Shown here in pieces: positions 1 to 13,700 of a stretch of DNA of 64,000 nucleotides; positions within the stretch are counted from its first letter, which is position 1; each line of letters opens with the position of its first letter. Made by a program: the position numbers and the translations under genes. The stretch comes from Glandiceps talaboti. Taxonomy: Eukaryota > Hemichordata > Enteropneusta > Spengelidae. The notes under the pieces were generated by a model that had not been told where the DNA came from, did no database searches, and was given only the letters and a program-made list of their open reading frames with translations. The DNA lies in contig NC_135566.1 in the NCBI RefSeq assembly GCF_964340395.1, positions 9,709,001 to 9,773,000 on the forward strand, in the 5' to 3' direction.

Positions 1-174
1 CTTATGAGAACGGGCCGAGGTCCTGACTAGCCTCGAGTAGCTCGATTGAATTTCACTCCTCCCAATTCAATCCAATCCATTCTAATCCAATGACTCAACT
101 ATTCACACCATATGTCACAATGAATAACATTGATAGGTTATTTATGTTATATAGGTGACAATTTAATCATTTCA

Positions 175-329
<155 letters not shown>

Positions 330-590
330 TTGTTGAACAGGTAATGGTATTCAAATTCGGCCTCATTTCTAATACGCGACGTTTCGGTGCGTATATATAT
401 ATATATATATATATATAAGATTGTGTTCCTTTTGTTCGGACATGCGCAGTTTATTTGCTAGCTTTCGTGTGTTGGTAATAGCTTGTAGAAGGTGTGCTAG
501 ACGCACCAAAACGTTGCTTGTTAATAATTTACCTTGGGATTGGAAGTAAGGCTGACTTTGTACACTACCTGTTCATCAAGTCACATTATA
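330..590. mobile_element. Two opposing decayed retroelement-terminus fragments with hammerhead-like cores
   Basis: On the plus strand, 488-530 reads GGTGTG-CTAGA-CGCACC followed by AAAACGTTGC, which is a stem-loop followed by a near-GAAAC core. On the minus strand, 394-364 reads GCACCGAAACGTCGCG. Both copies are followed by an ACCTGTTCAWCAAG tail (plus 568-582; minus 343-329). The arrangement resembles stem II and the conserved GAAA of hammerhead ribozymes, which are known in the terminal repeats of Penelope-like elements. The CTGATGA half is degraded in the plus copy and replaced by an AT run in the minus copy, so neither is expected to cleave. The family assignment is an inference. Confidence 0.4.
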
Positions 591-599
591 TAATACATG

Positions 600-2190
600 T
601 ACAAGTATATATAGTATTTGTGGTTTGGAATGTGCATTATTTGTTGTAGTTAGTTATGACTTTCATCCAGTAGTTTGTATAGCTAGTACTTTGCATAAAT
701 CTCTGTTTGATGAAGTGTTTTTCCCGTGTTACCCAAAAGGCATGTAATTAAACTCTCGAGAAATGGAGTCACTATCGTCAAAACAATTGAAAATTAATTA
801 AGCTTAAGGACATGATAACGAATACAAGTAGTAACTCCATATTTATATGTAAATAAACCGATTTCTGTGTTCGCAGGTGTAAATAGGCTGAGATAGAGAA
901 ACTCAGAGTTCCCGAAAAAAATATCTTTGCAATGGCAAGGTGGTTCACATCTGGCACTAAATAAATAAATTACAGCAGTTACACGATGTAGAACAGAGTG
1001 GAATTAGCAAAGATAATTTCGAAAGCATTTTTGCATTTTAATGTAACCGTACTTCTTAGTATAAATTTTCAAAAAACATAATTTTACATAAACTTAAAGT
1101 GCAGATTTCTATATCTCTGAATTGTAATTATGTACTTTTTATGGGAGAGAAACAGACACGATTGGTTTTTTTTTACAAAGGTTAGTTTATCACGGGTTTT
1201 TGGCGGTATAGCAAAGACCATTTTAGGGTCCCTCAGTATGATTATGTTCATTTTTCTATAATCTGTAAGGTACCAGCGCCGCCAGGGCGCCCTCACACTC
1301 TGGACAACCGCTTTCAGTCATTTGGAGTGATTATTGATAGTGTTGCACGATTGGCGTATTTTACTTGTATAGACTACCTTGAGAGATTAAACTTTAGTTA
1401 TTTGATAATTGTTTTAGTTTCTTTTACTAGATGATTTATTTTGCAAAGTATAATTCGTAAGATTGCAAAGACAAAATATTTTAATATGGCAAAATTTAAA
1501 GAAACTGAAATGTGAATGCGAAAATTTCAGATGAGTCGTTGAACTTGTACTGTATCTTTGCTGTAAATATAATTAAACAGGAAATATTACAATAATACTG
1601 AGATCCTCGAGTCTTTAAATCTAAACTGATTTCTGGTAGTAAAAAATAATCAACTCTCTCCCGTGACGCGTGACTGCGAGGGGAACCGCTCAGCATTTAG
1701 CTACGTGTAGAGGGCGCACTTTTAACTTTGCGGGAAATTATATTGTTGATTTCCGTGAAAATGTATTTCGTTATCTTTACGGCCTGAACCATACATGATT
1801 AATTCGGATCACTACTTCAGAGCCTTTGGGTAGAATTTTATTTAACTGTACATGTAAACTCGGTTATTTGATATTATCCGTATTCGGGCTAACTCCCATC
1901 TGTCGATTTTGAAAGAGCAGCGAGCATGTGATGATCAATTTTTTTAAAATTATTTTTATTTATTTTGTGGTGTTGGTGGCGATGGTGGTGGTTGAATGTT
2001 TATTTGACGTGCTAAAAGTCGAAAGGTAAAGTGTTATTGTAACTGATACAATGGTAATTATAAGATTTGAGATGTTTCCTTTAGATAGGAGAGTTAATAT
2101 TCAGTTGGAAGCGGAAGAGAAAGTCAGGAAAGAAAGAAAACAGAGGACAAATCATTTTTAATCCACAAAACAAATCATCGATTGCATGCT
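600..2190. other. Intergenic, no gene seen
   Basis: AT-rich sequence with stop codons in all frames and no exon bounded by plausible splice sites. The longest ORFs are about 70 codons, low in complexity and without recognisable motifs. Confidence 0.6.
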
Positions 2191-2195
2191 CGCTG

Positions 2196-2215
2196 CCCCC
2201 CCCCCCCCCCCCCCC
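2196..2215. repeat. Poly-C tract
   Basis: A run of about 20 cytosines that interrupts otherwise AT-rich DNA. The minus strand is poly-G and could form a G-quadruplex. Confidence 0.9.
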
Positions 2216-2911
2216 GTGTTAAAAATATGAGTAATTGACACAGTTGCATTGTGCTGTGATATCTTGCTATTTTGGATGCGTATACAGTTGTCAAAAGTAA
2301 CCGTTCCGATCAAGTGACCAATTTAATACATCGTTCCTTAGCAACACTTCAAATTATAGCAATAAAACTTACCAAGTCGGAAAAGCTTTCATTTTAATGT
2401 CAATCGGACATAGAGTGGGAAAATTTTATAGACTACAAAACGGAATCATTAGTTTCACTGTGTTCAGCTGGAGTATGAATATTTTAAGGTGTTTTTATAC
2501 GTTTAATGATATATTTCTAGGTAACATGACGTAAACATTGGGACGAAAATGATAAAGCATAACTTATTAGATTGTGAATAGTTCATGCGTTAGTCCCTCC
2601 CTACTACTGAAATGGACAGTCAATTCATATGTAAAGACCACAGTATGGTAGTCTTTTAAAATAAATGTCATTCTTGATGATTCCCGTGTACAATATCTTA
2701 TACCTTACTGGGTGTCATGGTCTATCTCAGAGACTTTCATAATCAGAACACAGTGCTTACACAACATCACCACAAGCCAACGCTCTGGGATTGACATGGT
2801 GGTATCTAGAATAAATACATTCACGAAGACCATTATGGAAAGTAATCAAGCTAAAAAGACTGGTGGGTTGAACGGTTGCTAGGGAGATAATCACCGTTAA
2901 TAAGAACGTTA

Positions 2912-3142
<231 letters not shown>

Positions 3143-3733
3143 GTTTCTATTATTGGAACGAGACTGATGACAAAAGCCAAGGGAACGCCGGATATTAACG
3201 CGGGTATCACAAACACGATAGGATCTGGAATATTATGCTAGCTAGCAGTAATTCAAAATGCTTGATTTGTGCAGCAAGCAATTACATGTAATATTACTTA
3301 ATGTCAGTTGTTAGATTTCCTGTTTCGTGACTTAAACATGTGAGCGTACATGTAAAGAGGGGATTTTCATTTCATGTTGCCAGCAGAATAATCAACATAT
3401 GGTCTATCTATTGAGGTCGTATTCTTTCTTTGTAGTTCACAAAATAAGAAAGAAACATTGAAATGAAAATGCACCCCTTTTATATAATCGATACAGTAAT
3501 CAATGAAATTCAGTTCAGTCGCAATATACCATGATATTCATTAGTTAATATTGTTGTATTTATGTAAACATAATTTCTATGAAATCGACATTCTGATATC
3601 TCATTAATGTCAAAGTGATGTACCAATCGATGCATGTTAAACAGTTTTTAATGTTTCAATAAATCGACGCAAACCTCGTTTTCAAGATAATGGTCACAAG
3701 ACCTGTTACCTAGCAACGTGCCTAACAATATTC

Positions 3734-3741
3734 ATTTGCAT
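3734..3741 (+). promoter_or_regulatory. Octamer-like ATTTGCAT upstream of the mucin-like gene
   Basis: A perfect ATTTGCAT lies about 214 bases before the start codon at 3955, followed by an AT-rich ATATAATGG. This is a short match that could be chance, and no transcription start is visible. Confidence 0.2.
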
Positions 3742-3954
3742 TCATATAATGGTGTGTATACTTGATGAAATAAGAAATCGATACTTCTTGTGAAGAAGTC
3801 CGTGGTTATCACTTTTCACATTTTGGTTTTGTACTAAATCATTCTTAAAGTACTTTTTGGACAGTCACAGGCGTGTGCTGTATCTGGGGAACTAGTGGTA
3901 CGACAATCCGTAAGCATCGTGTGTAATCATTAGGTTGGAGTAACGTTACCAACT

Positions 3955-5471
<1,517 letters not shown>

Positions 5472-5519
5472 AAACTTACCTCTATCGGGTCTATAGAAAA
5501 ATGCAATGGCGTATTACTA

Positions 5520-5525
5520 AATAAA
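5520..5525 (+). terminator. Candidate polyadenylation signal
   Basis: AATAAA lies 49 bases after the stop codon of the mucin-like gene. A second candidate is at about 5725. Confidence 0.45.
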
Positions 5526-5529
5526 ATCA

Positions 5530-8500
5530 AATGGTATTGTAAAGAAATTGAAAATGTAAATGGGGCGATGGAGGGTATAATTTTTTCTCTGTTTTTAAAA
5601 TATAAAAATATGACTTCGGTTTCTTACGACACGTCATTAAAATTATCCTGAGTTGCTTTATTCTTTATTCGCAAAACGCAAACGTGCGTTCGAAATGATG
5701 GATTTGTTTTCATTACACAATTCAAATAAAAATTGATTCGATATTGAGTTTCTAAACATTATACACATTATTTATGGGGGATGACATCCACGGCCGGAAA
5801 GCGAGTCTTTACATTCTTTGATATGACCAAAGCCAAGGACGAAAGTCACACAACGCATAAACATTTTCTGGGCTTATTATAAACAATCTACATGTTATCA
5901 TTTTACAATAATATTAATTAAAAAATTTAAAAAACTGTACTTATTTCGTAAAGTGTGCATTTATTTTACTTATTCTAATTCAATATGAAACTCTACATCC
6001 TGAATATTTCAATTTTGAAATGTAAATATGGGTTTTATTTTCTACACTTTGAAATGTAAATAATGCATAGCAACAAGAATAACAAAAATTAATAATTTCG
6101 ATAGTTGTTCTTCAACCAGGATAATTTGTCTTGCATTTTAGAATATTCCTAAGTCCTGTTTCGTGATCTTTATGTCGAAATAATGTGAACGTATAACAGG
6201 TATATGATCAGCTTATTTTTAGCTTAGTAATGAGTTGAATCTATTGTTGTGCTATAAATCAGCCTCAAATTGGAACCACTGTCAGTGGTAAATTCTGAGT
6301 ACCTACGTGTAATGAAGGTTGATTTATTTAGTGTTAATAAGAGATGTAACCCTAGTAGGTAAGTGCACTTCAGCCAGAACGAGTTCATCAGCAAAAATAA
6401 AGTCTGGAGCCAAATGTTACAAATTGTATTTCCGCTATTTTTTTTGTGTGCGCCAAATTGAATAATGGCGTCTCGTCTCATTCTATGTATGTTCGCGTTC
6501 TACCATGACAGTATTTTCTACGGTTCGTGTCATATGAACATTCTGTTTTATAGGTTCAACGGTTAAAGAACAAATTCGAGCTAAACGTTAAGTTTATAGA
6601 AGGTCAGAGGTTTGATGTGCGACTTCACAGAAGTGAAGACAGTGTATTTAAAAAAAGGTAGAATTTCTATCCGCACATTAGTCAATAATTACTACAGGAT
6701 CAGAGTAACTGAACTTATGTGGGCACAAGGTTGTGATATGGCACCTCTCATCAGTGTAACTATCTATCTATTAGAGAATATCACACACACAAACATTGTG
6801 CAGTGTTTGTACGATTGTTATTGTTGGTGCCAGCCGGTTAAATGGATTTATGAAAGAAGGGTGAGTTGAAACCGAATCGTTAGTATATATCGATAAATAC
6901 AACCTGCAGAGTACTGAATCCTCTGTGAGTAAATGTATTTGTATAGTTGTACACATAATATGGTACAATGAATTCAATCCCATTGACGTTTGGGTCCGCA
7001 CCCTAAAATTAGCGCCCCCAACGAGATCACGGCATCCATGGCTACCTGTTACTGTACTATTCATGGCTGAAATCGACATCTAATTAGCATATACAATGTC
7101 TAATTATTGGTATTTTAACAATTTTCAATGTATATATTGTTGGCTGTCTGAATTCGAAAAAGTACTCTAGTTAAGGCTGTATAAATAATATTAAAAACAG
7201 AGGGAAAAGGCTAATGAATCGACGAATGACAGTGAATTTAATTACGATGTATTTACCCACCCAACTACCCACGCAATTTCTGTTATTAATCGGTAATCGA
7301 TTATGTCTACACTAATATTTTTTACCTGTCTATGCTGCATCGTAGTCAGTGTTTGCAATCTATTAGGACCTTAATGGTTATATTTCATGTCAAATTCACC
7401 ATGACGTCATCTTATGACGTCATCTTGTCACAACTCTATTTTCAGAAACACATGTAGTGACGTCGACATGCTATGTAATAACACGATACCTGTACACCTT
7501 AGGCGACAGTACGTAATCATACAATGTCTGTTATTTATAGTAGAGTAGTGTTCATGTATTGTCCTAACAAGGCTACTCATCTTATATCTCAGTAAAAAGA
7601 ACATCAACCTGAACAACACACACACACACACGCACACATATATACAGACACATACATACACAAACACACACATACATATATACATACATACATACATACA
7701 CAAACATAAACAGCCAGACATACATACACAGACACATACATACACAAATACATACATACATACATACATACATACATACATACATACATACATACATACA
7801 TGTACATACATACATACATACATGTACATACATACATACATACATACATACATACATACATACATGTACATACATACATACATACATACATACATACATA
7901 CATACTCACACATACATACATACATACATACATACATACATACACATACATACATACATACATACATACATACACATACATACGCATACACATAAACAAA
8001 AACAAGAATCAAACAAAACATGATGGGCTAAATTAAAGGTACATCATGTCTCTTGATGGTACAAAGCTGTTATTGTACTGAAACTTACAACATTGCAGAT
8101 CTGCATCACTCTTGTCTATTTCAGTTTTGTAGAGGTGGAATTGTAGTACAGTGTTTGTTTTGAGTGTAAATCCAGGGAATGATGCACAACAAGCTCAAAA
8201 ACAAAAACTAATGCTACAATTATTGCAGCTAGACACAAACAAGACATCAACAAATTTTAATCAAAAACTTTATTTATCAAAATCATTTTTTTATTTCAAA
8301 AGATACAGAAAGTCTTTAAAAATATTTCTTTAAATAAATCATCCATCCGTAATCATAATTATTTACAACACTGGTACCATTAGTGTTTTTTTTCTTAAAT
8401 CATGTTATTTTTTGAAAACAACTAATGAGGGTATCTAAATAAATAAATATCAAACTATTGACAGCAAGATCCTGTTGTGTTGTTCATTTCTGTGTGAATA

Positions 8501-9185
8501 TCATGCTACAATGGACACCTACTATTAAACAAAATTATTTTTCAAACATGTAATATAATTAATTTTATATGTTTAAATGGTTTCATTTACTATCCATGTT
8601 TAAACTTGATTTCAGCACACCCTCTTCAATTCACACATTCATTACAAAAAGGATCACATTTGTAAAAAAAAGAAGTTATCTACATAAGTATATACAGCCA
8701 GACAAAACTTACATCAACTCTTAACTATAGAAATTATCTTTGAATAAGAGAAATTTAATTTCATCTCAGCAATTACATGATAAACATAAATTTCACAACA
8801 TTGTCATTTTAATGTGTCACCATACCTTAGGAATCATACTTATATTAGATCACTGTTCTTGTCAAAAAGCATGCACTTATTTCTTTCAAATAATTGTTTG
8901 CTCTAATTTTTATAATTTGAGATTATTTTATTAAAAAAACCCTTCAATATTAACATGTATATGTTATTAAGCCCTTATTTGGGTGGAAAATACCCAATTT
9001 ATTTATTTTGTACAAAAAATAATTTACAAAAATTTGGTTTTAAATACTGTGACACAGGTGCTGGCATTACATATAGTATTTCTTGGTTGGTTTAAATCAT
9101 ACACCAGGGTCTATGTTTAAATCAATATGCTTTATCTTGGTTAGTGGAAAGATACAACATTGTGCAGTTTGTATTGGATAAGGTG
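5530..9185. other. Intergenic, no gene seen
   Basis: AT-rich with short ORFs only. A TACA/CACA microsatellite occupies about 7610-7990; its long antisense ORFs (Met-Tyr-Val-Cys repeats) are artefacts of the repeat. The rest shows no exon I can support. Confidence 0.6.
7610..7990. repeat. (TACA)n/(CA)n microsatellite
   Basis: CA dinucleotides grade into a TACA array interrupted by TGTACA and CACA units. Confidence 0.95.
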
Positions 9186-9189
9186 GTTA

Positions 9190-9445
9190 ATGGAGGAGTG
9201 CTATATTTTCATAATGCACTTTATTAATTCAAAATCAACTTTGGATATTGAAAAAAATGTCACTACTTGTGCAGCCCCCAAGTGTCCTAGTGTTGAAGTG
9301 GGAGGAAACTGGAGCACCTGGAGAAAACCTACATGTTCGGTAGAGTCAAATTGAGCATCACCCTTCTTTCATACAGATCTGGTTTTTAACCCAGGACAGT
9401 GGTAAAATGAAAAAACATGACCTAACCACTAATAACCTCCACATA
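9190..9445 (-). mobile_element. tRNA-derived SINE, degenerate
   Basis: Read on the minus strand from about 9445, an A-box-like TTAGTGGTTAGG is followed about 40 bases later by a B-box-like GGGTTAAAAACC, i.e. a tRNA-like head. The body then contains TTTTCTCCAGGTGCTCC and AGTTTCCTCCCAC (about 9310-9275). These resemble a central domain shared by widespread animal SINEs; I recall the motif and have not searched for it. The element lies 3' of TCTN2 in the sense orientation. Confidence 0.6.
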
Positions 9446-10229
9446 TGTAATACCATCACCATTAAAGGGGCACAAGCTGAGTTTATACATATTTAGGCAT
9501 AGTTTTTGCTTCATATTTAAAAGGTACTCGCAGTACTGTACCTACTGAAGCACATTTAGCCAGTGCTCACAATTGACTGAACTCAAACCAGGTATTAAGA
9601 TATAACCCATAAATGATCCGGTGATGTAATTTATGATAAGTATCAAAAAATGTTCAGGAGATCTCTACCATGCAATCAAATGTTCTAACTATGCCAGGAG
9701 ACAATTGTCATGTCATAGAAAACATGCATTGACATTAACATTACACTGGAATGTGGTTTTATTAAAGGATCTTCACTTGAGTAGAAAGCTTATAAACTCA
9801 GCTTGTGCCACTTTAAAGAAAATTAGTATATGAACATTGGTTTTTCACACTGAAAGAATACGATTCCATTTTTTTAAAAACTTAACGAGTCGTAGTACGT
9901 TTGTCAGTTTTATATTTACATTAAATTTCTACATTTCTAAAAATGTAATTTGCAATTTTTACAAATAAATCTGGAAGTTACAGTATTTTTTTATGTTAAT
10001 TTAAGTATATAATACAAAGAATCAAAATATTGTACATTCCAAGTTAGATGCCAATCATAAGTACTGTAATTTCTTTTGATACAATAAAATAAAAACAACT
10101 TTAAAATGATCCATAGGTGATCAACAGAAATTTCAGGTACCATTTGATGAGCTCTTCATGGGTGTTTTGCATGACATGAAAGTTTTGAATAACAAATTTT
10201 GATATTTATATGTTTCAGCATAGACAGTG

Positions 10230-10715
10230 CATACAAAACCATGGTCCACAAGTACAGTATGTGAAAACTTTGATTTGTGTTAACACACTGTTCAAAACCT
10301 TGGTTCTTCATCAATTGCCTTTGTCAACTGTTGATAAATTCAAGAAGGCCATAAAGACACATCTGTTTGTAAGAGCTTTCTTAGATTGATCTACTATTGT
10401 TCCTGTACAGCGCCATAGATTATGTTGTATTGGATTTTGGCGCCATACAAATTCTTTTGATTGATTGATTAAGTACAGTGTGTGGTAAGTTTGATATTTC
10501 AGAATGACACACTCTTCAAAACCATGGTATTGTAATTGTATGGTAAATGTTCAGTTCTAAGAATGACATACTGTTCAAAACCATGGTATTGTAAGTGTAT
10601 GGTAAGTGATAAGTCTAAGAATGACATACTATTCAAAACCATGGTATTGTAAGTGTATGGCAAGTGATAAGTTCTAAGAATGACATACTGTTCAAAACCA
10701 GGGTCTTGTAAGAAC
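10230..10715. repeat. Minisatellite at the 3' end of TCTN2
   Basis: Imperfect units of about 55-60 bases carry CAAAACCATGGTATTGTAAGTGTATGG and AAGAATGACATACT. There are about four good units from 10500 to 10715 and more decayed ones down to about 10230. The unit nearest the gene overlaps the last codons and stop codon of TCTN2. A LINE tail interrupts the array at 10315-10470. Confidence 0.8.
10315..10470 (+). mobile_element. 3' end of a non-LTR retrotransposon (LINE)
   Basis: 10315-10389 translates to LPLSTVDKFKKAIKTHLF plus VRAFLD and a stop. The FKKxxKTHLFxxAF pattern is typical of the C-terminus of LINE reverse-transcriptase ORFs in invertebrates. A GCGCCATAxA pair follows, then a (TGAT)n tail at about 10457-10470, as expected for a LINE 3' end. 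The rest of the element is missing. The family cannot be decided from this piece. Confidence 0.65.
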
Positions 10716-13700
10716 ATAGTATGCTATGACAATAAGTACTAGAAACAGACCATATCCTAGGTTCCGTTGATAAATTCCATTTGGGTTACGAGTTGTCATT
10801 GGATAGAAGGCCTCCTCTACACAGGTATCATATCTACAGACGTCTATATCGTTGGCATAATACCTGCAAAGATAAGATGGTTTTGTGAATATACAACATA
10901 AAAGAACGGTAAGATTTCCTGTAAAATAATACCATCATCGTGAATATTGCATTGTTATAGAGTGAAACACACCAAAGATAAACACACTGACTTCCAATTT
11001 TTTGTGCAGTGGATTGCTATTTTTTCAAAACAAACAAACACAAATTCTACAGATTTCCATTCAGGTTTTTGGACTACGTGGCAGGGTTATATTGAACACA
11101 ACTATCAAGTGACATTGTTCTGGAGCTGGCAAGGGTTTCACAATCTGCCCACAGTCTATTGCAGAGTCATCCAGACCTGATAATGCATAGCAAATGTGAT
11201 GTGAGTAATTGTCCCTGGTTGCTTGAGTACTTATCTAGGTGTACCAACCAAATTTGCATTTGTCCTGTGATTGAGACATGGCTGAGTGATACAGCCCAGT
11301 CATCACATATATTGAACATTCACTCTGAATTTAGGCAGATCACAGGATTAGAAATCTGTTGTCGGTGTGATCTGAACCCACGCCCTACCTCCTGAATGCT
11401 AGGCCAACACAACAATTATTAAAAAATCATGGATGATGACCAAAGTTGTGAAACTTACGACATGACAGGTTCTGGTTGGACAGCTGGTACAGTAATGAAA
11501 GATACTGTACTTGTAATGACAAATGACTGAACTGGCTCGTCATCATCACTGTAGTTTCCATAGCAACTGACTCCATTCACTCCTATGCAGTTGAGTTTAA
11601 GTGTTGATGTTGTGTATCTGTAAATTGAAGAAAATGGAGTTTGTACAACTTACAAGGAACTGTCAGAGCCATTTTCTTGTCCTACTACGGTAAAATGATT
11701 TGCATTTATAGCACTAAGTAGTACTTATTGTGTGGTTTGAAACAATTTTCAATTTTGGTTAATTTCAATAGTTAGAAGGGGGGGTTGGGGGGTGGGGGGG
11801 GGTGGTGGTCTGGGGCCTAACTAAAAGAATTTAGTTTTTATCCTACATTGAACTATTGATCTCACCCCTTATATGTAGCTAACTTTTGATGGACGATGAT
11901 ACCTTCATTCTGTTCACTGATAAGATTCTCCACACTTCTCAGTATTCATAAGTTATACTTACGAAACTTTTGCTGATATGATTTCTCTCTGTTTTGCACC
12001 CCGATACTCCCCAACTTCAGCAATCAAGATGTCAACATTGATACCAGTGGGTACATCATAGCATGTACCGACTATTTGCTCCAATGTGGATGGCACATCA
12101 GGTGTGATTTCAATCTGTCCCGGTGGTAGTGTCTCATAGACGATTGTTGGTACAGACGTGGTGGTCATCGTTGGTTCTGGTGTTGGTTCACCAAACTCAT
12201 GATCTAAGGGACTGTAATGGACATACAATAGAAGTTTACATTGACATCTTGTGAGAATATGCCATTCCAGTTATCTAATTTTCATTTGTGTGTTACACTA
12301 GATTTATGAAGTCATAATGGTCGACTAGTTAAGAGTGTTTGGAATCTGCAGGTTGAAGGTTCGAGCCTCATCGTGACCATTTCAATTGATACAAGTGTAC
12401 TGAAGCCAGAAATAAGTCTGACAGGACTATTCCTTTAATTTTGGGAAAAAAGATTGCACTTCAAAGAGAATGCTGTAACAGGCAAAGGAATGTTTTTGAA
12501 CAATTTTTTTGCTAGTTTTAAACTTACTTAAATATTGTAGCCCAATCACCCTCCAGTGTACTTTCAGCATTTCCTTTCTTGCCTATTTTGTCAGCTGGGA
12601 ATAACTGAATCAGTTGTTCTTCCATTAGATTCCTATCAAAGAAATACATTTGAAATACATTACAAAAACAGACAAAATGATATATGCAGTGTTCGCTGTG
12701 ACCATACTTTTATGAGTGTAGTGAGTGAAAGTGAAGCAGAAAACACTTCAAGCATGAGAGCAAATACCCCTGAGTACCCACACTGGAACTCACATGGAAT
12801 GGGGTTCTGTTATTATCTAAATCTACATTTCTGTAAAAATGACACTGTGCAAGGGGTGCGTTTGTGTTCAATGAATGGCCATGCCCACATTTGCATATCA
12901 TTTGCATGCAGGTATGCAATAATGTTTTCGGTATTGCACAGCAGTGCAAATACCACTTGTATGTGTGTGCACCGGTACAAGTAATCTCTGGTACATATGT
13001 AACAATACCTTAGCTCTGTACAGTTTTGAAACTGTGACCATCCTAGTCGAATGAGACAACCACTGGCTACGTCTTCACCAAAGTAGACATCCATCAAATC
13101 AGACTCCGCACATAAACTACCTGCTCCTAAAGTGAGGACATGAAGGAGAATGGTCAACTCTAGGTAAAATAAACAGCGCCAAGGGCATTGCATCACAACT
13201 GAATACAGTGCATTTTACAAAATGCTTTAAGAGGCCTGTGGTTCTACAATAACGGTTAATGTAAACTGAAGATAAAAACAACATTGCCAATGGCATTGCA
13301 GCACAACTGACTTCAGTCTAGAAGAATGTAACTCAAGATAAATTTGTTTGAAAATCAAACTAGCTTAAATCTCCCGATGTTTTGTTAGATGAAAGGTTAT
13401 ACCTGGTACTTTTTCAAATCACTTAAAAAATCCAGTAGTTCATCATCTTGTTTTCAAGGATTATTTTGCCATACGTTTGATTTAAACAGAGAATGGATTA
13501 GAGTTTTTTTGAACTCGCTAAAATCAATTTTTTGAGACTTTATTATATCTCAGGCACATACTATGTTTACAGATAAAACATTCAAAATACTTTGTTTCCA
13601 AAGTTTCAAATTATGGGTAATTTTACACCTTTGGAATACCTGGTTTCCAAGTTTCAGACTGCGGTTAATTTTAAAGATATAAAATGTGAAATACCTGGTT

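Noticed and set aside
7428-8021. Met-Tyr-Val-Cys ORF of ~197 codons
   Set aside because: Translation of a TACA microsatellite.
12316-12381. A functional tRNA gene
   Set aside because: Only 66 nucleotides with a weak A box and no clear anticodon arm; better explained as a SINE head.
12556-12984. 142-codon plus-strand ORF
   Set aside because: It overlaps TCTN2 exon 15 on the opposite strand and has no motif or signal of its own.
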